From the NCBI RefSeq assembly GCF_000422805.1, contig NZ_KE383923.1:433669-497668 (forward strand): 64,000 nucleotides of DNA, read 5' to 3'. Below the pieces are notes generated by a model that worked only from the letters and a program-made list of their open reading frames with translations, ran no database searches and was not told the origin of the DNA. This DNA is from Nocardioides halotolerans DSM 19273. GTDB taxonomy: Bacteria > Actinomycetota > Actinomycetes > Propionibacteriales > Nocardioidaceae. Positions 45,759 to 54,692 of this stretch are shown here, one piece after another (positions within the stretch are counted from its first letter, which is position 1; every line of letters starts with the position of its first letter). A program made the translations under genes and the position numbers.

Positions 45759-46136
45759 TCACGGCGGCTCCTCGACGGCGTGGCCGGTGACGGTCAGCTC
45801 GATCGCCGGCCCACCGAGCCCCAGCGCCGGCACCCGCGCGTGCACGGTGACCTCGACGGTGTCACCGGTCTGCCGTGCGGAGACGTCCCGCGCGAACCTC
45901 CCCGACGCCGCACCGTCGATCTGCGCGCGGGTCAGCGCGGCGCCGTCGGCCGGACCGCGGTCGCGGGTCGCCGCGAGCCGGGCGCCCTCGGATGCCGCCG
46001 AGGCCAGCGTGTTGCGGACGAACAGCACCAGTGCCACCTGCAGGATGCCGAGCACGACGGGCACCAGCACGAGCATGACCAGCACGATGTCGACGACCGC
46101 CGCGCCGTCCTCGGAGCGGCGGCGCAGCACGGGCAC
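45759..46136 (-). CDS. TadE-like pseudopilin, second copy
   Basis: 125 residues. RRSEDGAAVVDIVLVMLVLVPVVLGIL is the TadE-type N-terminal helix with an acidic residue before the processed-type Ala (partly quoted), followed by VLFVRNTLASAASEGARLAAT. GTG start at 46136 follows directly on the upstream Flp-like gene's stop at 46137. Together with the TadE and TadG genes to its left, it suggests a pilus with several minor pilins. Confidence 0.75.
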   Translation of the reverse strand: MPVLRRRSEDGAAVVDIVLVMLVLVPVVLGILQVALVLFVRNTLASAASEGARLAATRDRGPADGAALTRAQIDGAASGRFARDVSARQTGDTVEVTVHARVPALGLGGPAIELTVTGHAVEEPP

Positions 46137-46331
46137 CTACTTCACGGAGCCGAGCGCGCTCGACAGCATCGAGCTGAGCTGGCCCTGGGCCACGCCCCAG
46201 ATCGCCATCACGAGCCCGGCGGTCATCACGGTGACGAGGACCCACCCGGGCACGTCGCCGCGCTCGTCACGGACCCGCGGGGCACTGACCCCGAGCCGGA
46301 GCCAGGTCAGTGCGGTGTGGAGGTGGTGCAT
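46137..46331 (-). CDS. Flp-type short pilin
   Basis: 64-residue peptide with a basic and acidic head (RVRDERGDVPGW) and a hydrophobic segment VLVTVMTAGLVMAIWGVAQG, as in Flp pilins of Tad systems, whose prepilin is cut before the hydrophobic part. It is between TadC and a TadE gene, the place where Flp is found in this operon type. The start may be further downstream. Cleavage-site assignment is not certain. Confidence 0.65.
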   Translation of the reverse strand: MHHLHTALTWLRLGVSAPRVRDERGDVPGWVLVTVMTAGLVMAIWGVAQGQLSSMLSSALGSVK

Positions 46332-46366
46332 GGTGCTTCCTTTCCCGAGAGGTGCTCACTGCCGGG

Positions 46367-47290
46367 TCACGGCGTCGTGAGCGACAGCCCGACGACGCCG
46401 GGCCAGAAGGCGAACAGCACGGTCACCGGCAGCACGAGGAACACCACCGGGACCATCATGGCGACCTCGCGACGGGCGGCGACCTCGATCAGCTCGCGGC
46501 GCCCGGCCTCGCGGACGTCCGCCGCTTGCGCGTGCAGGACGTCGGCCAGAGGGGTGCCGCGCTCGACTGCGACCGCGATGCCCTGGGCGAACCGCGCGAC
46601 CAGGGGCAGCCCGGTCGTCGCGGCCATGCGGTCGAACGCCGAGGCGACGGGCTCACCGGTGCGGACGGCGGCGAGCACCGATGACAGGTCGGAGGAGAGA
46701 TCGCCGCCGGACCGGCGTACGACACGGTCGAGCGCAGCCACCGGGCTCTCCCCCGCTGCCACGGCGAGCGCGAGCAGCTCAGCGACGGTCGGGAACTCGG
46801 CGAGGATCCGGTGTTCGCGCTGCTTGACCTGCGACGAGAGGTGTTGGTCGCGCGCGAGCACGCCGACGACGAACGCCGCGAGGCACAGGACCACCGCCGG
46901 GACCAGCCCGCCGGGACGGGTCAGCGCCTTGAGGATCGAGTAGGCCGCGCTGAGCGCGAAGGCCACCAGACCCCACACGACCTGCTGCACCCGGAACTCC
47001 GCCACGGTCACGTCGAGGCCTGCCCGCGCCAGCCTCGTGCGGACCGAGGCTGCTCCCCCGAGCACGCGCTCGACGGCGTCGGCAGCCGAGGTCAGCAGTG
47101 GCCCGAACACCCCGCGGGTCGCGGAGGTCGAGGGGACCGGCCGCGCGGTGAGTCGGGGTACGTCGCGGAGGTAGGGCAGGACCCGTGCCTCCAACCGCGG
47201 CCGCCTCAGCGCGAGGACCCGCGCCCCGACCAGCAGCAGCCCGCCACCGAGCGAGGCTCCGAGCAGCGCTCCCCAGGCGGTCGGCGTCAC
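46367..47290 (-). CDS. tadC: Tad pilus inner-membrane platform protein TadC
   Basis: 307 residues, a T2SF-domain platform protein. Two hydrophobic segments occur near 90-135, and the family's cytoplasmic domain is AEFPTVAELLALAVAAGESPVAALDRVVR..ASAFDRMAATTGLP, with a final transmembrane helix (MMVPVVFLVLPVTVLFAFWPGV). GTG at 47290 overlaps the tadB stop (GTGA). Confidence 0.9.
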   Translation of the reverse strand: MTPTAWGALLGASLGGGLLLVGARVLALRRPRLEARVLPYLRDVPRLTARPVPSTSATRGVFGPLLTSAADAVERVLGGAASVRTRLARAGLDVTVAEFRVQQVVWGLVAFALSAAYSILKALTRPGGLVPAVVLCLAAFVVGVLARDQHLSSQVKQREHRILAEFPTVAELLALAVAAGESPVAALDRVVRRSGGDLSSDLSSVLAAVRTGEPVASAFDRMAATTGLPLVARFAQGIAVAVERGTPLADVLHAQAADVREAGRRELIEVAARREVAMMVPVVFLVLPVTVLFAFWPGVVGLSLTTP

Positions 47291-48138
47291 CGCAGGATCC
47301 GCCGCTCGACCGGGAGGCGCCCGATGCGCATCATCAGGCGGTAGGCGACCAGGCACAGCCCGGCGCCCACACCGAGGACCAGCGCACCGGACGGCGATGC
47401 ATAGCGACGGATGACCTCGGTCTGGAAGGACATGAAGAGCAGCACCAGCCACGGCGCGGCCACGGCGAGGCGGGCGCCGTTGACCGTCCAGGCCTGTCGC
47501 GACTCCAGCTCACCGCGGGTGCGGACGTCCTCACGCAGGTAGCCGGACAGGTTGCGCAGCAGCCGCCCGAGCTCGCCGCCGCCGACCTCGCGCGCCACGC
47601 GCAGCCCCTCGACCACACGGTCGCCCACCGGGTCGGCGAGGCGCTCCTTCAGGCGGTCGAGACTCTCGCCGAACCGTCCGGTCACCTGGTAGTCGAGCGC
47701 GAAAGCGTCGAACGCCGGCCGCAGCACCTCGGGGCCACGCACACCCAGCGCCGCCAGCGCGTCGGGCAGCGACATGCCGGCCCGGACCGCCGAGGTGAGG
47801 TTGTCGACGGCCTCGGGCCAGACCTCCGCGAGCTCGCGCTGGCGCCGGCGCGCTCGCCCGCTCACGACGGCGACCGGGAGATAGCCGCCGATCACGCCGA
47901 ACGCCAGCGCGACCGGCGGCGTCCGCGACACCACCTGCACGACGAACGTCGAGACCGCCGCCGCCACGACGCACAGCGACACGAACCCGGTGACCGACAC
48001 CTCGCGCATCCCGGCCCTCGCCAGCAGCTCCGCCGTCCGGCCGCGCCGCTGCTGCTGCCGCGGCTTGGGAGCGACGAAGAACGCCGACCAGACCAGCAGC
48101 AGCCCGACCCCGACGCCGAGCCCGACGAGTGCGCCCAT
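47287..48138 (-). CDS. tadB: Tad pilus inner-membrane platform protein TadB
   Basis: 283 residues. An N-terminal helix (LVGLGVGVGLLLVWSAFFV) precedes other hydrophobic stretches near 45-90 and a T2SF domain (about 110-230) with VDNLTSAVRAGMSLPDALAAL and a Gly-Glu loop GGGELGRLLRNLSGYLREDVRTRGELES. Its ATG overlaps the cpaF stop (ATGA). It forms the platform with TadC. Confidence 0.9.
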   Translation of the reverse strand: MGALVGLGVGVGLLLVWSAFFVAPKPRQQQRRGRTAELLARAGMREVSVTGFVSLCVVAAAVSTFVVQVVSRTPPVALAFGVIGGYLPVAVVSGRARRRQRELAEVWPEAVDNLTSAVRAGMSLPDALAALGVRGPEVLRPAFDAFALDYQVTGRFGESLDRLKERLADPVGDRVVEGLRVAREVGGGELGRLLRNLSGYLREDVRTRGELESRQAWTVNGARLAVAAPWLVLLFMSFQTEVIRRYASPSGALVLGVGAGLCLVAYRLMMRIGRLPVERRILR

Positions 48139-49103
48139 CAGCCGTCCAACGGGCCGGTGAGGAGTCGGTGCACGTCGATCCCGCGGCGTTCGAACTGCTC
48201 GAGCCGCGGCGGCAGCCCGCCGGTGCGGGCCAGCTCGGTGCCGCGACGGACGAAGATCGGCTCGGTCTCGATGACGTCGTTCTCGACCCGACCGGGCACG
48301 CCGACGACCTCGTTGACCCGACGCACGCCGTGCTCGTCGATGCCGAGGTGGACCACCAGGTCCACGCTGGCCGCGACGGTCGGCACCACGAACCGGGCCG
48401 AGATGTTCTCCCCGGCCAGCAGGGGCAGCGTGCAGCACTTCACCAGCGCCTCCCGGGCGCTGTTGGCGTGGATCGTGCACATGCCCGGCAGGCCGGCGTT
48501 GAGCGCGAGCAGGAGGTCGAGGCACTCCTCGGCCCGCACCTCGCCCACGACCACCCGCGACGGGCGCATGCGCAGCGACTCCTTCACGAGGTCGCGCAGC
48601 CGCACCTCGCCGGTGCCCTCGAGTCCCTGCTGCCGGGTCTGCAGGGCGACCCAGTCGGGGTGGGTGAAGCGCAGCTCGTGGACCTCCTCCGCGCTCACCA
48701 CCCGCTCACCGCCGGGGATCGCGGCAGCGAGGCAGTTGAGCATCGTCGTCTTGCCGGCCTGGGTGCCGCCGGCGACCAGGATGTTGAGCCCGGCGCGGAC
48801 CGACGCCTCAAGGAAGGCCGCCGCCCGCGGGCTCAGGCTGCCCAGCTCGACCAGGCTCCGCAGGTGGTGGGCGCGGACGGTGAACTTGCGGATGTTGACC
48901 GCGGAGAAGCCGCGGCTGATGCCCTCCAGCACGACGTGGAGCCGGTGCCCCTCGGGCAGCATCGCGTCGACGAAGGGCTGGCTCAGGTCGACGCGGCGAC
49001 CCGAGCTCTTGAGCATCCGCTCGACCAGCTCCTGCACCTGGGCGCGGGTCAGCACGAGGTTGGTCAGCTCGTGGCGCCCGTGACGGGCCACGAACACCCG
49101 CGA
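48138..49103 (-). pseudogene. 3' part of cpaF/tadA (pilus ATPase), separated by the integrated element
   Basis: About 322 residues of a secretion ATPase, from SRVFVARHGRHELTN to the stop. Walker A is GGTQAGKTT, the Asp box SAEEVHELRF, Walker B RPSRVVVGEVRAEE, and the His box CTIHANSAREAL. It lacks its first about 106 residues, which lie 12.6 kb away at 61,682-61,999. Upstream the frame runs into the element and stops at 49,110-49,112. A product might start at the GTG at 49,097, but without the N-terminal domain it is unlikely to work. Excising the element restores the gene. Confidence 0.88.
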
Positions 49104-49107
49104 CGGG
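49104..49107. other. Left attachment junction (core CGGG)
   Basis: The cpaF 3' part reads inwards up to codon TCG (Ser) at 49101-49103; CGGG follows and is shared with the right junction, after which the sequence (AGTTAGGTACGC) is element-specific. The neighbouring bases differ at the two ends, so the common core is exactly four bases. Confidence 0.85.
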
Positions 49108-49155
49108 AGTTAGGTACGCTAGGTACCGCCTCCCGGACAACCGGAAGGAACCGCC

Positions 49156-49974
49156 GTGAACAAGTCCACCACCACCACCACCCCCGCCGAGGTCGCCGCT
49201 ATCGCCGCCAAGCTCACCACCAAGGGCCGCGAGTTCATGCGGGCTGTCGGGGCTGGCGAGTTCTCGTTCTTCGACGAGGGCATCGTCGAGAACTCGGGTA
49301 GCTGGGGCTCGTGCCTGTCCGAGGAGCACTTCGCCAGCGTCCGGTCGGCCAGCGGCGTCATGGGCGCCACCGCCAAGCTCGGGCTGTGGACCGTATCCGA
49401 GGACCAGAGCGGTGACATTGACGCCGGTGCGTGGTGGGCGCTGACCGCTGAGGGCGCCGCCGTGGCGCTCTACCTCGCCGCCGACGCCACCCCCCTCCCG
49501 GCCGACGAGCCGGTCGCCGCCGAGCCCACCACGGCCACGGTCGAGCGGCCCTGGACGGGCAGCTACAGCATCGTCATGGCGCCGGTGACCGAGCTGCTGG
49601 CTGAGGCGCTCGGCGGGCTCACCGTCACGACCGAGTTCCGCACCGAGATGCTGCGCGTCTGCCACTTGGCGGGCGACCGGGCCGAGCAGCTGGTGGCGCT
49701 GCTGGCCGACCTCGAGCCGCTGTCGCTGGCGGCGCTGCGCGACTGGCAGAAGGCCAACGTCGACGCCCGGCGCGACCTGACCGACATGCAGAAGTACCTG
49801 CAGCACCGCGCGTTCCTGCAGGGCTTCGGCGAGGCGGTCGCCGCCCGCATCGCGGGGGATCAGCTGCGCAACGGCAAGGCCGACGCCGCCCGGCTGCTCG
49901 CCGGTGGCGAGGCCGACGTCCCGGCGCTGCGCGCGGGCCGCGCCGCTGGCAAGGCTGTCGAGGTCGCTGCGTGA
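49156..49974 (+). CDS. Element protein coupled to the integrase, unknown function
   Basis: 272 residues from GTG at 49156, preceded by GGAAGGAA. The N-terminal half (about 8-115) resembles a winged helix (EVAAIAAKLTTKGREFMRAVG, then LGLWTVSEDQ); an acidic Pro/Ala linker follows, and the C-terminal half is helical. The stop overlaps the integrase GTG (GTGA). A gene coupled to a large serine integrase is sometimes its directionality factor, so it could steer excision. I recognise no domain with certainty. Confidence 0.6.
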   Translation: MNKSTTTTTPAEVAAIAAKLTTKGREFMRAVGAGEFSFFDEGIVENSGSWGSCLSEEHFASVRSASGVMGATAKLGLWTVSEDQSGDIDAGAWWALTAEGAAVALYLAADATPLPADEPVAAEPTTATVERPWTGSYSIVMAPVTELLAEALGGLTVTTEFRTEMLRVCHLAGDRAEQLVALLADLEPLSLAALRDWQKANVDARRDLTDMQKYLQHRAFLQGFGEAVAARIAGDQLRNGKADAARLLAGGEADVPALRAGRAAGKAVEVAA

Positions 49975-51386
49975 CCAAGCCCCGCGCGGCGATCTACTGC
50001 CGCATCAGTCGCGACGCCGAGCAGGAGGGGCTCGGCGTCGCGCGGCAGGAGGAGGACTGCCGCAAGCTCGCCAAGCGAGCGGGCTTCTCCGTGATCGGTG
50101 TCTACACCGACAACGACATCAGCGCCTCGACCAAGAGCCGGAAGCCCCGCCCGAGCTACAACCGCCTGCTGGCCGACGCGCGAGCTGGCCGCATCGACGC
50201 GATCCTCGCCTACTCCAACAGCCGCCTGACGCGGCGCCCGGCGGAGTGGATCGACCTCATCAACCTCGCCAACGAGGGCCGCGTCCGCGTCAAGACGGTC
50301 GCCTCCGGCGAGCACGACCTCTCCACGGCTGACGGGCGAGCCGTCGCGCTCACGGTGGCAGCGTGGGACGCGGCGGAGGCCGAGCGCACCGCTGAGCGGG
50401 TGACCCGGGCTCACGCGCAGCTCGCGGTGAACGGCGCCCACATCGGGCCGCGCCCGTTCGGCTGGGACTTCACCGAGGACAAGCGCCTCGTCATCAACCC
50501 GGCGGAGGCTGCGGTGGTGCGCGAGTGCGTCCAGCGGGTGCTTGCCGGCGAGGGCATCTGGAAGATCACTCGCGACCTGAACGAGCGCGGCGTCCGCACC
50601 TCCACCGGGAAGACCTGGGCTACGCAGGTGCTCCGCCGGATGCTGCTGCGCTGGCGCAACTGCGGCGTCCGCACCCACCACGGCAAGGAGGCCGGGCCGG
50701 GGCAGTGGGAGGCGCTGTACGACCGCGAGCTGCACGAGCGGCTGGTCGCCTTCCTGACCAACCCGGCTCGGCGGTCCAACAACCGTGGGACCGAGGCGAA
50801 GTACCTGCTGACGTCGGTGGCCCTCTGCGGCGAGTGCGGTGAGTTCGTGGTCGGCACCAACGCCTACGACTACACCCTCAAGAACGGGCGCGTCCGTCAC
50901 TACCCGCACAGCTACAAGTGCCCTCACGCGGGCTGCATGAAGGTCCAGCGCAACATGGACGACGTAGACGACCACGTGACCCGCGTGGTGCTGGCGCTGT
51001 TGGAGCGGGACGGCGTGAAACTGCTCGGCGGCGACCCCATAGCAGCCGACGCGGCCCGCGAGCGGATCGCCGCGCTGGAGGCCAAGCTCGCCCTCACCGC
51101 TGACCAGTTCGCCGACGACGCGATCACCGGCGAGCAGCTCCAGCGCATCACCGGGCGGCTGCGTCCGCAGCTCGACGCCGAGCGGGACAAGCTGCGCCGA
51201 GCTCAGCCCGACGCCGAGCTCGCGGACTACGCCGGGCCGGGTGTGACGGAGGCCTGGGCCAAGACCGACGTTGAGACCAAGAAGCGCATCGTCCGGCTGC
51301 TCGGCATGCGCATCACGATCCACCGCATCGGCCCCGGCAACGCTCGCGCCTACGACCCCAGCGCCGTGACGATCACCCACGCGTAG
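49971..51386 (+). CDS. Large serine integrase
   Basis: 471 residues. Resolvase domain (about 1-150) with the catalytic Ser at S13 (IYCRISRDAEQEG), then a recombinase domain (about 170-270, FGWDFTEDKRLVINP...), a zinc ribbon with CGEC and CPHAGC (about 290-320), and a C-terminal coiled coil (about 350-415). This is the standard plan of phage-type integrases, which cut at a two-base crossover and need a directionality factor for excision. It is about 0.9 kb from attL and probably made this insertion. Confidence 0.95.
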   Translation: MTKPRAAIYCRISRDAEQEGLGVARQEEDCRKLAKRAGFSVIGVYTDNDISASTKSRKPRPSYNRLLADARAGRIDAILAYSNSRLTRRPAEWIDLINLANEGRVRVKTVASGEHDLSTADGRAVALTVAAWDAAEAERTAERVTRAHAQLAVNGAHIGPRPFGWDFTEDKRLVINPAEAAVVRECVQRVLAGEGIWKITRDLNERGVRTSTGKTWATQVLRRMLLRWRNCGVRTHHGKEAGPGQWEALYDRELHERLVAFLTNPARRSNNRGTEAKYLLTSVALCGECGEFVVGTNAYDYTLKNGRVRHYPHSYKCPHAGCMKVQRNMDDVDDHVTRVVLALLERDGVKLLGGDPIAADAARERIAALEAKLALTADQFADDAITGEQLQRITGRLRPQLDAERDKLRRAQPDAELADYAGPGVTEAWAKTDVETKKRIVRLLGMRITIHRIGPGNARAYDPSAVTITHA

Positions 51387-51560
51387 CTGCCGAGAGCTCC
51401 CTCTCCCGGCTCCGGAGCCGCCGACCTTGTAACTCGCCAAGTCGGCGGCTCTTCGGCTCCTCGGTCGCTGCTACTAGCCATCCGCGTAGCTCTCCGTAGT
51501 CCTTCAGGGAGAAGGACTAGCGTTCGGGGCCGAGGGCAGCCATCGGCAGCCTCCCGCGCA

Positions 51561-51584
51561 CACTCCGACACTCCGACACTCCGA
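51561..51584 (+). repeat. Triple CACTCCGA repeat upstream of the replication-type genes
   Basis: Three head-to-tail copies of CACTCCGA occupy 51561-51584, in the 238-base gap between the integrase and the next gene. Similar short tandem repeats serve as binding sites for element regulators or initiators. Nothing else is clear in this gap. Confidence 0.65.
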
Positions 51585-51624
51585 CACCTCGATAGCGGCA
51601 CCTTCGAGACATCGGAGTTCTCCT

Positions 51625-51918
51625 GTGTCTGACCTTTCATCGGTCACCCAGACCCGGTCCGCTCTGGCCCGGCTCAGCGCCCACAACCCCAACCCCGACC
51701 CGGACGAGATTGCCGCAGCTCGGGCCAGCCTCGCCTGCGCCAAGCTCGACAACCGCCTGCGCGAGTGCGCCCGAGACGACGTCCAGCTCGACGACGTCCA
51801 CGCGGGGCACCTCGTCGGCCTGCTGCTCAGCATCTGCTCGGTCCCCGGCGACGACGTCATCCGGATCGAGAAGGACGTTCGCGCCGCCGTTCGCGCCGCT
51901 CGCCCGACGGGGGCCTGA
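51625..51918 (+). CDS. Small element protein, unknown function
   Basis: 97 residues from GTG at 51625. Mostly helical: TRSALARLSAHNPNPDPDEIAAARASLACAKL then LRECARDDVQLDDVHAGHLVGLL. No recognisable domain. It is followed, three bases later, by a 36-residue peptide and then the ATPase gene, all in one direction, so it is probably part of a replication/control module. Confidence 0.55.
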   Translation: MSDLSSVTQTRSALARLSAHNPNPDPDEIAAARASLACAKLDNRLRECARDDVQLDDVHAGHLVGLLLSICSVPGDDVIRIEKDVRAAVRAARPTGA

Positions 51919-51921
51919 GGC

Positions 51922-52032
51922 GTGGACGCGGTACAGCTCGCGGTCGAAGAGGCCGTGGCGCAGTTCCCTTCGCTCTCGGACGAGCAGCGGGAGTCTATCG
52001 CCCAGCTGCTCTCGGCGAGCACCGAGAAGTGA
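51922..52032 (+). CDS. 36-residue peptide coupled to the ATPase gene
   Basis: VDAVQLAVEEAVAQFPSLS at the start and QLLSASTEK at the end; one amphipathic helical hairpin. GTG start three bases after the preceding stop and GTGA overlap with the ATPase start. Its tight packing and charged-hydrophobic pattern suggest a real translated ORF, possibly an anti-repressor or coupling leader; no homologue recognised. Confidence 0.5.
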   Translation: MDAVQLAVEEAVAQFPSLSDEQRESIAQLLSASTEK

Positions 52033-53363
52033 CCGACGACGACTGCGATCCGCCCAGCCCGGCAGAGCTGAGGCACTTCCGCTGGAAGGACGAGATGGAC
52101 GCGCGGCGAGCAGCCGAAAAGGACAGAGACGAGCTGGTCCTTGATCTGCTCGATCAACTCGGCGGACTGTCGACCGATCAGCTGACGGAATGGCTGAGCG
52201 CCCGAGACGAAGAGGACCAAGGCAGGGTGCTGTCGCGGATGTTCCGGGCCAACCCGAGCGTGGCGGGTCGGATGCTCTTCCCCAACGAGCGTGACGTCGG
52301 ACGACGGACCGAGGCGGCTATCGAGCTCGGGCGCATGATCGCCCGCCAGCATGCCAAGGACGCCTTCGACTTGATGCAGCGGGACGGCTCAGTCCGTCCC
52401 GAGCTGGTCAACCTCAGCGCGTTCCTCGATGAGCCAGACGAGGACGTTCGCTACCGCGTAGAGGGCCTGTGGCCCAGAGACGGGCGCGTGCTGCTGGCGG
52501 CCCAGTTCAAGGCCGGCAAGACCACGCTGGTCGGCAACCTCCTGCGCAGTCTCGTGGACGGTGACGACTTCCTCGGTACGTTCACCGTCGAGCGTGCCGA
52601 CCGAGTCGTGCTGCTGGACGACGAGCTGGCTCCGGGCATGGTCCGCCGCTGGCTCCGTGACCAGGCGATCCGCAAGACCGACGCGATCGACCTCGTGTCG
52701 CTGCGGGGCAGCCTTTCCAGCTTCGACATTCTCAACCCCACGATCCGATCCGAGTGGGCGGAGCGCATCGGCCCTGCTGACGTCCTGGTGCTGGACTGCC
52801 TGCGCCCGGCGCTCGACGCTCTCGGGCTGTCCGAAGACAAGGAGGCTGGCCGCTTCCTGACCGCCTTGGACGAGCTCGTGCGCGAGGCCGGAGTGTCTGA
52901 GCTGCTCCTCGTCCACCACATGGGCCACAGCAACGAGCGCAGCCGTGGCGACAGTCGTCTGCTCGACTGGCCGGACGCGATCTGGAAGCTCGTGAGGGAG
53001 GACGGCGACGACTCGGACGTTCCGCTCGCTCGCTTCTTCTCGGCCGTCGGCCGCGACGTCGAGCAGCCAGAGGTGCGGCTCGCGTTCGATCCTGACGACC
53101 GGCACCTGAGCATCAACGGTCCGAGCCGCAGCCGCGCCCGAGCTGGCGACCTTGAGGTTGCTGTCCGGGAATGCGTCCGTCAGAACCCGGGCTGCTCTCA
53201 GAACGCGATCGAAGACAAGGTTGAAGGCAAGACCAACTACGTCCGTCAGGCTGTCGCCAACCTCGTCCGCGACGGCTGGATCCGTATCGAAAAGCAGGGC
53301 CGCACCCACCATCACTACGAGGTGGATGGTGGCGCAGCCGCTGAGTTCTCTGAGAACCCGTGA
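52029..53363 (+). CDS. RecA/RepA-type AAA ATPase with C-terminal winged helix
   Basis: 444 residues from a GTG overlapping the peptide stop. Walker A is AAQFKAGKTTLVGNLL (about residues 155-170), Walker B DVLVLDCLRPALD, and LLLVHHMGH is a sensor-like strand. The C-terminal 80 residues contain a winged helix (GCSQNAIEDKVEGKTNYVRQAV). This plan is shared by RepA-type replicative helicases on plasmids and integrative elements. It is directly followed by an iteron-like stretch, so a replication-initiation role is likely, acting after excision. Confidence 0.75.
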   Translation: MTDDDCDPPSPAELRHFRWKDEMDARRAAEKDRDELVLDLLDQLGGLSTDQLTEWLSARDEEDQGRVLSRMFRANPSVAGRMLFPNERDVGRRTEAAIELGRMIARQHAKDAFDLMQRDGSVRPELVNLSAFLDEPDEDVRYRVEGLWPRDGRVLLAAQFKAGKTTLVGNLLRSLVDGDDFLGTFTVERADRVVLLDDELAPGMVRRWLRDQAIRKTDAIDLVSLRGSLSSFDILNPTIRSEWAERIGPADVLVLDCLRPALDALGLSEDKEAGRFLTALDELVREAGVSELLLVHHMGHSNERSRGDSRLLDWPDAIWKLVREDGDDSDVPLARFFSAVGRDVEQPEVRLAFDPDDRHLSINGPSRSRARAGDLEVAVRECVRQNPGCSQNAIEDKVEGKTNYVRQAVANLVRDGWIRIEKQGRTHHHYEVDGGAAAEFSENP

Positions 53364-53755
53364 AGGTGCGCCCTTGCGCCCTGGTGCGCCCCAGCCCAAG
53401 GCCGCATGGGTGTCGGAGTGGTGCGCCCCTGCGCCTATAGGGCGCAGGGCACCACCACGCTGCTCGGAGGGGCAGTACGTGGTTGGAGGCGGGGCGCAGT
53501 CGCCCTGGAGGCGCATGGCATCTGCCTCCCGGAGGGGCGTGCGGAGAGCTCCGCTGCACCCAAGTGAAGCCGGGTCGCCGAACGGCACGGAGGCTCCCCC
53601 TCGGCACGAAGAGCACCGCAGAACCGCCCGCCGCGTGTGCATCAGGACCGCTAACGCGCCCGAGCGCGAGGGCCTAGCGTCGATCAGATCGACCACCTAC
53701 GGTTCAGGCCCGTTGGCAAGGGTCCCCTTGCCGACGGGAACCGAGGAGAATCGAG
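53364..53755. repeat. GC-rich repeat region, candidate replication origin
   Basis: 392 gene-free bases. GGTGCGCCC is repeated directly at 53365-53373, 53383-53391 and 53420-53428. The third copy starts a long imperfect inverted repeat whose perfect inner part is CTGCGCC at 53429-53435 and GGCGCAG at 53441-53447 around TATAG. Further GGGCGC and GGAGGC runs follow. Iterons beside an ATPase gene suggest an origin; an operator or packaging site is also possible. Confidence 0.6.
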
Positions 53756-54421
53756 ATGGAAAGCACGGAGCTGCGCGTCCTGGGCTACGTCCGAGCCTCG
53801 ACCGACAAGCAGGCGATCAGCCCCGCGGTGCAGACCGAGCAGTTGAGGTCCTCTGCCGAGCTGCTGGGCTGGCGCTCGCTGGAGCTGCGACGGGAGGACG
53901 CCGCCTCGGCCAAGAGCCTCGAAGGTCGACCGGTGCTGGCGGCTGCCTTGGAGGACCTGCGAGCTGGCCGGGCAGACGCCCTCGCCGTGGCCAAGCTCGA
54001 CCGGCTGTCCCGGTCTACGGCGGACTTCGCCGGGCTGCTCGACAGGGCCGAGCGCGAGGGGTGGGCGGTGATCTGCCTAGACCTGGGCGTGGACACGTCC
54101 AGCAACGCGGGCCGGTTCGCCTCGGAGGTGACGGCTGCGGCAGCCGCGTTGGAGCGGCGGCTTATCTCGCAGCGGACCCGTGAAGCGATGGCCCGCATCC
54201 GCGAGACGACCGGCAAGCACATGGGGCGCCCAACACGGATTCCTGCCGAGGTCGAGGCTCGCATCGTCGCTCTCTACGACGCGGGTAGCTCGGCCTCCGC
54301 CATCGCCCGGCAGTTCAACGACGAAGGAGTGCCGAAGGGGGAAGGCTCGTCACCGTTGTGGAACCACTCCCACGTCATGGCCGCCGTTCGGAGGGCCGAG
54401 GTCCGCCGAGCTGCGGGATGA
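53756..54421 (+). CDS. Small serine recombinase (resolvase/invertase type)
   Basis: 221 residues. Catalytic Ser expected at S15 (GYVRASTDKQ), then AVAKLDRLSRSTADF and the Arg-rich helix E of the resolvase fold. A C-terminal helix-turn-helix follows (residues about 155-195; ARIVALYDAGSSASAIARQF). ATG start preceded by GAGGAG. A second serine recombinase beside a large integrase may resolve multimers of the excised circle or act as an inversion switch. Confidence 0.88.
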   Translation: MESTELRVLGYVRASTDKQAISPAVQTEQLRSSAELLGWRSLELRREDAASAKSLEGRPVLAAALEDLRAGRADALAVAKLDRLSRSTADFAGLLDRAEREGWAVICLDLGVDTSSNAGRFASEVTAAAAALERRLISQRTREAMARIRETTGKHMGRPTRIPAEVEARIVALYDAGSSASAIARQFNDEGVPKGEGSSPLWNHSHVMAAVRRAEVRRAAG

Positions 54422-54428
54422 TGCCGGA

Positions 54429-54680
54429 GTGTTCGCCCTCCTGTTCGGGATCATGGTGCTGCTGATCATCGCCGTTGGGTTTGTGAGTCTCGTCGGCGTT
54501 CGGCAGGCCAACAAGAGGCGGGCGGCGTGGTTGGCCGAGACCACAGCTCGGCAAGCGGAGCAGAACCGTCAGAGCAGGGCTGCGATCGATGAGCTACGTG
54601 CTCGCCAGAAAGCCCAGTGGGACGAGCTGCGTTCTGGACTGGATAGGACGACAAAGGAGAACGAGGCGGGCGGCTCGTAG
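54429..54680 (+). CDS. Small membrane protein with coiled coil
   Basis: 83 residues from GTG at 54429. One transmembrane helix (LLFGIMVLLIIAVGFVSLVGV) is followed by a charged coiled coil (NKRRAAWLAETTARQ and later AQWDELRSGLD). The start is eight bases after the resolvase stop. The shape is like holin- or Spanin-type and other small phage membrane proteins, but nothing specific identifies it. Confidence 0.55.
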   Translation: MFALLFGIMVLLIIAVGFVSLVGVRQANKRRAAWLAETTARQAEQNRQSRAAIDELRARQKAQWDELRSGLDRTTKENEAGGS

Positions 54681-54692
54681 CCGGTCGATCCG

